NCBI GenBank assembly: GCA_029778965.1
Contig: JAKPBL010000138.1
Location: forward strand, 1-6,272
Direction: 5' to 3'
Origin: Bacteroidota bacterium
GTDB lineage: Bacteria; Bacteroidota; Bacteroidia; Chitinophagales; Chitinophagaceae
DNA: 6,272 nt
A model generated the notes under the pieces. That model was not told the DNA's origin. It ran no database searches and saw only the letters and a list, made by a program, of their open reading frames with translations. The position numbers were made by a program, and so were the translations under genes. Shown one piece after another: positions 1 through 5,456 of this stretch (position 1 is the first letter of the stretch; each line of letters starts with the position of its first letter).

Positions 1-3
1 CAT
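1..3 (-). other. Possible start codon of the next gene downstream of the receptor
   Basis: On the minus strand the receptor stop TAG (7-5) is followed by one T and then ATG at positions 3-1, cut by the window edge. One-base spacing of this kind is common between co-translated genes, so a further gene may be in the receptor operon. Nothing of its product is visible, and a chance ATG is quite possible. Confidence 0.25.
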
Positions 4-4
4 A

Positions 5-2068
5 CTATTGATTTTTGTGTTTTGAACTGAATTGATACCGGATACCTGCGAAGCCCGAGCGGCCATAAGCCATCAGCGAAGGGCCGCTGCTGCTGTGCGC
101 GCCGCCGCCCTGCAGCGTGTTTTGTATCCGGGTAACATTGAAGATATTTTTCACGCCCGCCTGGAGCGTCAGCGATTGAAACAAGGTTTTGGTGAGTGTA
201 AAATCGGCCCAGTGGTAGGCCGCCATTTCAGACAGGTAAATGATCTGCTCGTTGTTGTTGTTGGTACCGACAGCAAATACCGGCAGCCTGCCATTGAATT
301 TATAATAGAATCCCGCCGTGATATTGATACGCGGAACCAGGTAGCTGATATTACTGTTCAACTCGGGCGACCACGCATATTTCTTCCCGGTGGTTTCTTT
401 CAGGCTGGCAGAGTCGTGAAATTCATTGTAGCGGGCTATATAGCTGAAGCCCAGCGATGCATCCAGCCGCTTCGTATGAATCCGGTGCTCGGTGGTAAAC
501 CCGGCTGTGCGATACTTGCTGATATTAAAATAAGTATAGACGTTGCCCGCCCCCACGGCCATATCGATCCGGTTATTGAACGCATTGTAGAATGCGCCGG
601 CCATGGCATTGATTTGCATTTTTTCCGACGACTTCATCTGCCAGCTCAGTGAGCCGTTGAAGCTGTTGGAATACTCCGCTTCCAGGTGGGGATTTCCTAC
701 AATGTCGTGGTTGCTGTCATGAAAGTTGAAATACAGCTCGCGCAGGGCCGGCGCCCGGAAACCCCGTGCGTACGAAAGACGCAGGTCGAGGTTGTCGTTA
801 ACGCTGTACTTCAGGTTCAGCGAAGGAATGAGGGGCGGTGCCTTATAGGTTGAATTGTGCGAGATGCGCAGACCGGGGCGGATCAGCCATTTTTTCGTGG
901 GCTGGTATTCCAGTGAATTGAAGAAAGCGTAATCGCTGATCACAGGATTGCCTTCGATGCGCTGACCGGTAGTGGCGTCGCGCTTGTATTCAATGCCAGG
1001 TTGCCACGACAGCCGGTTATTGATGCGCCAGGTAGCCAGCGAACGGCCGAACAGGGTCCTGAAGGTGGATATATCCCATTCGCCCTCGTTCAGCGAAGGC
1101 GTTTTTGTACCGCCTGCCAGGTCGAGCAGATAGGTTTCGGTACGGCGCTTATAGTCCTGGAACGATACGCTCGTTGACCAGTTCCAGTCGGCCGTCGGGC
1201 GCCAGTCGATCTGCGCCTGGTGCGTATATCGGTTGGTGATGTAATCGGCGTCGAGGGCCGTATTGTTATTTGAATTGTACTTGCCGGGTGTATAAATATC
1301 TTCATTGAGGTAGTCGAGCCGGTAGCTGGCGCTCAGGTTATCCTTGCTGTACCCCACGTTGATACCGCCGAACCACTGCTCTTTCGGTTTCATGTCTTTT
1401 GCTCTTAACGGCGCCTGGCCTTTCCATCCGCCGAAGTCGTTGCGGCTGAAGTTGAGACCGGCCCGCCAGTTACCGAAAGAGCCGTCGCCCCCCAGGCTTG
1501 CCTGGTGCAGGCCGTTGCCGTCGAGGAAATTGTAGCTATTGCCCACCGATTCTTCCTGCAGCTTGGCGTAGGCATTAAACTGGTTTTTGTCTTTTGTTTT
1601 ACGGGTGATGATATTGATGACGCCGGCCAGCGCATCGGTACCATATACTACGCTCATCGGGCCTTCCACCAGTTCGATCCGTTCGATGGTATTGATATCG
1701 ATCTGGCTCAGGCTTTGTTTGTTGCCGCCCCTGTCCACGAGCGGTACACCGTCCAACAATATCTTCACATTATTGCCGCCCATGCCCATTATGTTCAGGT
1801 CGGTCTCTCCCAATGCATAATCGTTGCTGAAGCGATACCCCAGCTCATTATTCAGGAGTCCGCCGATATCGGTTACACCCCGGGCCCTGATCAGCTCGCT
1901 GGAGATCACTTTTACGCGATACGCGGAATTACGCAGGGTACCGGGCCTGAACTGGCCGGTAACCACCACCGAGTCGAGGCTTTTTGGCGGCTGGTTAGCA
2001 GTGGTTTGTGCAAGGGCCGCGGTCGCCTGTCCGGCAATTATGAGCAATAGAATGATTCTTTTGAGCAT
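5..2068 (-). CDS. TonB-dependent outer-membrane receptor (substrate unknown, not SusC type)
   Basis: Outer-membrane beta-barrel receptor that would import a scarce ligand using TonB/ExbBD energy. I start it at ATG 2068 (687 aa), because MLKR leads straight into a hydrophobic signal peptide ending ALA|Q near residue 20. A TTG at 2083 would add five residues but lies at the predicted transcription start. A TonB-box-like DSVVVTG follows at residues 32-38. The plug domain spans about 45-155, with the family hallmarks LLDGVPL (about 104-110) and ERIELVEGPMSVVYGTDALAG (about 129-149). The rest is a barrel of alternating strands with aromatic girdles, ending AGIRYQF plus a short polar tail. There is no N-terminal carboxypeptidase-like domain and no adjacent SusD partner, so it resembles BtuB/FepA-size receptors rather than glycan SusC proteins. 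The ligand cannot be read from sequence. The divergent transporter and oxidase suggest an organophosphorus or amino compound; a siderophore or cobalamin remains possible. Confidence 0.93.
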   Translation of the reverse strand: MLKRIILLLIIAGQATAALAQTTANQPPKSLDSVVVTGQFRPGTLRNSAYRVKVISSELIRARGVTDIGGLLNNELGYRFSNDYALGETDLNIMGMGGNNVKILLDGVPLVDRGGNKQSLSQIDINTIERIELVEGPMSVVYGTDALAGVINIITRKTKDKNQFNAYAKLQEESVGNSYNFLDGNGLHQASLGGDGSFGNWRAGLNFSRNDFGGWKGQAPLRAKDMKPKEQWFGGINVGYSKDNLSASYRLDYLNEDIYTPGKYNSNNNTALDADYITNRYTHQAQIDWRPTADWNWSTSVSFQDYKRRTETYLLDLAGGTKTPSLNEGEWDISTFRTLFGRSLATWRINNRLSWQPGIEYKRDATTGQRIEGNPVISDYAFFNSLEYQPTKKWLIRPGLRISHNSTYKAPPLIPSLNLKYSVNDNLDLRLSYARGFRAPALRELYFNFHDSNHDIVGNPHLEAEYSNSFNGSLSWQMKSSEKMQINAMAGAFYNAFNNRIDMAVGAGNVYTYFNISKYRTAGFTTEHRIHTKRLDASLGFSYIARYNEFHDSASLKETTGKKYAWSPELNSNISYLVPRINITAGFYYKFNGRLPVFAVGTNNNNEQIIYLSEMAAYHWADFTLTKTLFQSLTLQAGVKNIFNVTRIQNTLQGGGAHSSSGPSLMAYGRSGFAGIRYQFSSKHKNQ

Positions 2069-2087
2069 GCTGTATTCAAACAAACTG

Positions 2088-2095
2088 CAAACTTA
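2088..2095 (-). promoter_or_regulatory. Bacteroidota -7 promoter element for the receptor gene
   Basis: On the minus strand the sequence reads TAAGTTTG, an exact match to the TAnnTTTG -7 motif of Bacteroidota housekeeping promoters. It puts the transcription start near 2081-2083 and leaves a leader of about 13-15 nt before ATG 2068, which supports that start over the TTG at 2083. No clear TTTG -33 element is visible. The place where it should lie (about 2115-2120) is instead the edge of a 17-bp direct repeat, which suggests an activator-dependent promoter. A GC dyad (CCCGG 2097-2101, CCGGG 2110-2114) sits in the spacer. Confidence 0.55.
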
Positions 2096-2115
2096 ACCCG
2101 GTGATCCTGCCGGGA

Positions 2116-2153
2116 TTTACGAAAAGAGGAAACCCGTTTACGAAAAGAGGAAA
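2116..2153. repeat. Perfect 17-bp direct repeat pair, period 21 bp (putative operator)
   Basis: TTTACGAAAAGAGGAAA occurs at 2116-2132 and again, identical, at 2137-2153, separated by CCCG. The 21-bp period is two turns of the helix, so both copies face the same side of the DNA. Copy 1 begins 20 bp upstream of the receptor -7 motif, about -35 to -51 relative to the predicted start, and copy 2 covers about -56 to -72. That position and phasing suit a dimeric activator or regulator of the receptor gene. The binding protein is not identifiable from the sequence. Confidence 0.75.
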
Positions 2154-2154
2154 A

Positions 2155-2170
2155 ATGCATTCATGTGCAT
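2155..2170. repeat. Short inverted repeat ATGCA-N6-TGCAT
   Basis: ATGCA (2155-2159) and TGCAT (2166-2170) form 5-bp arms around TTCATG, near the middle of the divergent control region and between the two direct-repeat pairs. It may be a small dyad for a regulator, but a site this short in AT-rich DNA can easily arise by chance. Confidence 0.25.
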
Positions 2171-2174
2171 AATT

Positions 2175-2209
2175 CATTATAAGATAACGTACTGGTCACT
2201 ATAAGATAA
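2175..2209. repeat. 13-bp direct repeat pair, period 22 bp (putative operator)
   Basis: CATTATAAGATAA (2175-2187) and CACTATAAGATAA (2197-2209) match at 12 of 13 positions and start 22 bp apart, again about two helical turns. The downstream copy ends 33 bp before the -7 motif of the DUF5690 gene, so the pair lies at about -47 to -81 of that promoter, a usual place for an activator. Its sequence differs from the 2116-2153 pair, though both contain an AWAAGA core in the same orientation. Confidence 0.65.
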
Positions 2210-2242
2210 TACGCCAATCTCCGCCGGGGAAAAGCGGCCGCC

Positions 2243-2250
2243 TAGCTTTG
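2243..2250 (+). promoter_or_regulatory. Bacteroidota -7 promoter element for the DUF5690-oxidoreductase operon
   Basis: TAGCTTTG is an exact match to TAnnTTTG. The expected start of transcription is about 2254-2257, only a few bases before ATG 2259, so the mRNA would be leaderless or nearly so. The motif overlaps the GTG at 2250, which therefore is unlikely to be the start codon. No -33 TTTG is visible at the expected distance. A GCGGCCGC palindrome (2234-2241) touches the motif. Confidence 0.5.
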
Positions 2251-2258
2251 TGCCCCGT

Positions 2259-3533
2259 ATGTCATCGCCCCCGGAAGCTTCTTCAAAATGGTCGGCTTAT
2301 GGGCCGCCCGCCCTGGCGGCTTTCGCCGCATTTTGCACGTATTTCTGCATGTATGGTTTCCGGAAGTCCATCAGCGCGGCCGCTTTCGCCGACAGCACCG
2401 CATTCGGCATTTCACTGAAATCGGCCCTGGTGGTGGCCCAGGTGCTGGGATATATGACGGCCAAGTTCATCGGCATCCGTTTTATCGGTTCCCTGAAAAA
2501 GGCGCACCGCGGCCGGTATATCCTTTTGCTGATCGGTGCGGCCCATCTCTGCCTGCTGTTCCTGGCCCTCGTGCCCGCGCCGTGGAATACGGTTTTTCTT
2601 TTTTTCAACGGGCTCTGCCTCGGGCTGATCTGGGGATTGGTATTCTCTTTCATCGAAGGCCGTTCCTATACCGATTTTGTAGCCCTGGTGCTCAGCATCA
2701 ATTTTATCTTTAGCTCGGGCATGGTGAAAACCATCGGTCGTTATACGATCGAATGGGGCCATGTTGCCGATCGCTGGATGCCTTTTGTAACCGGCTGCCT
2801 GTTCTTACCGCTGCTGTTTTTCTCCGTTTACCTGCTTAACAAAATACCGGCGGCCACGCCGGAAGACCAACGGCGCCGGGGCGAGCGCCCCGCCATGAAC
2901 AGCGCGGAACGCAAAGCCATTTTACAAACCTATCTCCCGGGACTGGCCGCCGTGGCGTTCATCAACCTGCTGCTTACCATTTTGCGCGATATAAAAGACA
3001 ATTACGAGATCGAGATGATCGGGCAACTGGTGCCCGGCGCCTCGCCCGCCATCTTCGCCCGTATGGAAACCCTCGCCGCCATTACGGTGTTTTTTGTATT
3101 ACTAACGTTATCGGGTATCCGAAACCACACAACGAGCCTGCAACGGCAGCACCAGGCCGTGGCGCTCGGGTTTGCGCTGCTGGCTGTCTGCGCCCTCTTC
3201 CTGCAACAGGGCCGGGGAAACCCGGTGATGCTCTTCGTTTGTTATACCATTGGACTGTACATCGCCTACAATACCATTCAATGTCTATTTCTTGAACGGT
3301 TCATCGCCGCCTGCAAAGTGCGCGGCAATATCGGCTTCTTCTTTTATGTCATGGATTCGATCGGTTACCTTGGTAGCTGTTTTCTCATTCTTTATAAGGA
3401 ATTATTTTCGCCCCATATCAACTGGTTACCGTATTTTATCGGCCTCAGCCTGATCTTCGGCACACTGGGACTGCTCGCTGTATCAGCATCCTGGCGTTAC
3501 TTTTCACCCAAAATACCCCGTCATGCCATCTGA
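2259..3533 (+). CDS. DUF5690 family MFS-like inner-membrane transporter
   Basis: Polytopic membrane protein of 424 aa with about 12 hydrophobic helices in two halves, joined by a basic cytoplasmic loop (about 195-222, with RRRGER). I recognise it as DUF5690, whose function is not established. Compared from memory with GlpT, it keeps a helix-1 YGFRK motif (R35, K36; GlpT YLVRKN), a helix-2 GYMTAKF (K69; GlpT YGFSKF), an arginine at the end of helix 7 (LLLTILRD, R243; GlpT LLRYGILD) and a late DSIGYLGS (GlpT LFGYLGGS). The two arginines are the phosphate-binding residues of GlpT, so a phosphate- or phosphonate-bearing substrate is a reasonable inference. I chose ATG 2259 over GTG 2250 because the latter lies inside the -7 motif. 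No ribosome binding site is visible. The stop overlaps the oxidoreductase start, so the two genes are co-transcribed and probably translationally coupled. Confidence 0.88.
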   Translation: MSSPPEASSKWSAYGPPALAAFAAFCTYFCMYGFRKSISAAAFADSTAFGISLKSALVVAQVLGYMTAKFIGIRFIGSLKKAHRGRYILLLIGAAHLCLLFLALVPAPWNTVFLFFNGLCLGLIWGLVFSFIEGRSYTDFVALVLSINFIFSSGMVKTIGRYTIEWGHVADRWMPFVTGCLFLPLLFFSVYLLNKIPAATPEDQRRRGERPAMNSAERKAILQTYLPGLAAVAFINLLLTILRDIKDNYEIEMIGQLVPGASPAIFARMETLAAITVFFVLLTLSGIRNHTTSLQRQHQAVALGFALLAVCALFLQQGRGNPVMLFVCYTIGLYIAYNTIQCLFLERFIAACKVRGNIGFFFYVMDSIGYLGSCFLILYKELFSPHINWLPYFIGLSLIFGTLGLLAVSASWRYFSPKIPRHAI

Positions 3534-4680
3534 ACAATTCGACTGTATCATTGTGGGCGCCGGCGCCCTCGGCAGCTTTCATGCCTATCATGCCCTGAAA
3601 AGAGGGTTGCGTGTGCTGCTGCTCGAAAAAGACGAAAAACCCATGGAAGCCACCGTGCGCAATTTCGGCCAGGCCGTGCCCTCGGGCATGAGCAGCGGTA
3701 AATGGCAGCAGTTCGGACGCCGCAGCCTCGAGATATACAAAGATATCCAGTCGAAGTTCGATATATCGGTCAGGCAGAACGGCACCGTTTACCTGGCTTC
3801 TAACAGGGTGGAACAAACGCTGATCGAAGAGCTGGCCGCCATTAATGAAAAGCAGGGTTATGCGTCGCAATTGCTCGATAAGGAGGTCTGCCTGGAAAAA
3901 TATCCCGGTCTGCGGGCTTCCTACTGCGTCGGCGGGCTATTTTTCCCCGATGAGGTCACCATCGAGCCGGACCGCCTGATCTACGCCGTGCTGGCCTACC
4001 TGAAAGAGCAGCCTGGCCTTGTTTATAAGCCGCAGCAACTGGTTCGGTCGGTAGTCAGCAAGGGCGATTACAATGAAGTGGAAACGGCCGATGGAAACCT
4101 GCACCGCGGCGCCAAAGTGATCATCTGCAGCGGGCGCGACTTCCAGGCCTTGTACCCCTCGGTCTTTTATAACAGCGATATCGAAGTGTCGAAGTTGCAA
4201 ATGATGCGCACCACGCCCATGGAAGGATATGTACTGCCAGGCTCGGTGCTCGGCGGGCTCTCCATTCGCCGGTATGAGAGTTTCCACGAATGTCCTTCTT
4301 ATAAAAAGCTCGATGCCGGTGTCATCGACGAGCGTTTTCGCAAATGGGGTGTGCATGTTCTTTTCAAGCAGGCGGTTGACGGCAGCATGATCATTGGCGA
4401 TTCGCACGAATACGCCGATGCCCGCGTAGCGGGTGAGCTGGGTTTCGACAACAAGCCGATGGTAAACGACATCATCCTGGAAGAAGCGCAGCGAATGTTC
4501 AATATGCCGCACTGGAATATCGCGAAGCAATGGAACGGCTATTACGCACAGCGAAAAGGGCACGACATTTTTAATGAAGAAGTAGAGCCCAATACCTGGA
4601 TCGTTACGGCCATTGGCGGCAAGGGCATGACAGGAAGCGCGGGTTACGCAGAGAAGAATGTGGAGCGGATATTCGGGTAG
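3523..4680 (+). CDS. TIGR03364-type FAD-dependent oxidoreductase (proposed aminophosphonate oxidase)
   Basis: Cytoplasmic flavoprotein of 385 aa of the D-amino-acid oxidase/glycine oxidase fold. It has no signal peptide. The N-terminal FAD site is clear: CIIVGAGALGS (GxGxxG, G12-G17) and LLLEKD with E35, expected to bind the ribose of FAD. RNFGQ (46-50) follows, then a substrate domain, and a C-terminal FAD-contact segment IGGKGMTGSAGYAE. The overall pattern matches TIGR03364, a clade proposed from gene neighbourhood to deaminate an aminophosphonate related to 2-aminoethylphosphonate, next to a phosphonatase-like hydrolase. The exact substrate here is inferred. ATG 3523 lies 11 bp inside the DUF5690 gene and has no good ribosome binding site, as expected for coupled translation. 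The usual hydrolase partner does not follow: the next gene is convergent. Another amine or amino-acid oxidase role is possible. Confidence 0.88.
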   Translation: MPSEQFDCIIVGAGALGSFHAYHALKRGLRVLLLEKDEKPMEATVRNFGQAVPSGMSSGKWQQFGRRSLEIYKDIQSKFDISVRQNGTVYLASNRVEQTLIEELAAINEKQGYASQLLDKEVCLEKYPGLRASYCVGGLFFPDEVTIEPDRLIYAVLAYLKEQPGLVYKPQQLVRSVVSKGDYNEVETADGNLHRGAKVIICSGRDFQALYPSVFYNSDIEVSKLQMMRTTPMEGYVLPGSVLGGLSIRRYESFHECPSYKKLDAGVIDERFRKWGVHVLFKQAVDGSMIIGDSHEYADARVAGELGFDNKPMVNDIILEEAQRMFNMPHWNIAKQWNGYYAQRKGHDIFNEEVEPNTWIVTAIGGKGMTGSAGYAEKNVERIFG

Positions 4681-4720
4681 CGGGCGAGGAACTGCACGCC
4701 TACAGCAACCCTATCGCCCG
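4681..4720. terminator. Possible bidirectional terminator hairpin between convergent genes
   Basis: CGGGCGA (4681-4687) and TCGCCCG (4714-4720) are perfect 7-bp inverted arms. The first directly follows the oxidoreductase stop codon; the second lies inside the last codons of the response regulator. The 26-nt loop is long and no strong T-run follows on either strand (plus strand: TATAAAATCTTCC), so this is a weak terminator candidate. Its position at the convergent junction is the main support. Confidence 0.3.
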
Positions 4721-5446
4721 TATAAAATCTTCCTTGTTCTTACGGGATACTTCCACATAGGAGCCGTCTGTGAGTTCGATCTGGCCGCCGTCGCCTTTGA
4801 TGTACCGCTTAACGAAATTCAGGTTGATACTATGGGAATGGTGCGTTCGAAAAAACAGGTCGTGCGGCAAAAGCTCACAAAGGTCTTTAAGTGTTTTGGA
4901 AGCGATGACCTTCGTTTTGTCGGCCATGTATATATTGGTGTAGTTACTGTTCGCTTCAAGCCGGAGGATGTTCTGAATATCGAGGAGCAGCACACCTTCC
5001 AGCGTCGGTATGGCGAGCTTATGCAGTTTTTTAACCGGTGTTGCCAGGTTGTCCTGCAATAATTGCAACCGGGCTTCCACGTGGCTTTCCCCTTTGGCAT
5101 CGAGCCGCTTTACCGCCATTTTCAGCTCTTCAATATTGATGGGTTTTAACAGGTAGTCAAACGCCGCATATTTTATGGCCTGGATGGCATAATGCTCGTA
5201 GGCCGTAGTGAAGATGATGGAAAAGCCGGTCGTTTCCAGTTGCTGCAGCATCTCGAACCCGTTCATCTGCGGCATTTCTATATCGAGGAAGAGCAGTTGA
5301 GGTTTGAGCTTGTCGATCAGTGAAATGGCTTCCCGGCCGTTGCCGGCCTGACCGATCACCTCCACCGTGGGACAGTGTGCTTTTATTTTTTCCCGCAGCG
5401 CCAGGCGGCCTTTCGGCTCATCGTCAACAATGATAGCTCTGATCAT
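4700..5446 (-). CDS. LytTR-family response regulator
   Basis: DNA-binding response regulator of 248 aa, a normal length for the LytTR class. The receiver domain (about 1-118) has the acidic pair D8-D9, phosphoacceptor D55 in LLFLDIEMP, the switch threonine (T80 or T81) in FTTAYEHYA and K101 in LLKP. A linker leads to a LytTR DNA-binding domain (about 143-246) with LEANSNYTNIYM, FFRTHHSHSINLNFVKRY and VEVSRKNKEDF, typical of the Bacteroidota branch. ATG 5446 begins 10 bp after the histidine kinase stop, so the two are one operon and the kinase is the likely phosphodonor. It ends 19 bp from the convergent oxidoreductase gene. Its targets are unknown. LytTR proteins bind pairs of direct repeats about two helical turns apart, which makes the repeats at 2116-2209 possible but unproven targets. 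Confidence 0.95.
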   Translation of the reverse strand: MIRAIIVDDEPKGRLALREKIKAHCPTVEVIGQAGNGREAISLIDKLKPQLLFLDIEMPQMNGFEMLQQLETTGFSIIFTTAYEHYAIQAIKYAAFDYLLKPINIEELKMAVKRLDAKGESHVEARLQLLQDNLATPVKKLHKLAIPTLEGVLLLDIQNILRLEANSNYTNIYMADKTKVIASKTLKDLCELLPHDLFFRTHHSHSINLNFVKRYIKGDGGQIELTDGSYVEVSRKNKEDFIRAIGLL

Positions 5447-5456
5447 ACTGTATATA

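Noticed and set aside
32..652. Open frame of 206 codons on the plus strand within the receptor gene
   Set aside because: It lies wholly antisense to clear receptor barrel sequence. Its translation shows no family motif and is rich in Arg, Gly and Val, as expected from reading a GC-rich gene backwards.
1505..2050. Open frame of 181 codons on the plus strand opposite the receptor plug domain
   Set aside because: The opposite strand encodes the conserved TonB box and plug motifs; the plus-strand product resembles nothing and has no promoter or ribosome binding site.
2081..2083. TTG as start of the receptor gene
   Set aside because: It would sit at the predicted transcription start and put five extra residues before a signal peptide that already begins properly at ATG 2068.
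2116..2209. CRISPR array or mobile-element ends
   Set aside because: There are only two copies of each unit, with 4-bp and 9-bp spacers, no inverted terminal repeats and no cas or transposase gene nearby; tandem operator sites fit better.
2250..2252. GTG as start of the DUF5690 gene
   Set aside because: It overlaps the last base of the TAGCTTTG promoter element and adds only three residues; ATG 2259 is in frame and sufficient.
3937..4563. Open frame of 208 codons on the minus strand opposite the oxidoreductase
   Set aside because: It is antisense to a conserved flavoprotein and has no recognisable domain; a shadow of codon bias.
4658..5062. Open frame of 134 codons on the plus strand at the convergent junction
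   Set aside because: It overlaps the end of the oxidoreductase and the whole LytTR domain on the other strand. The translation has no recognisable features.
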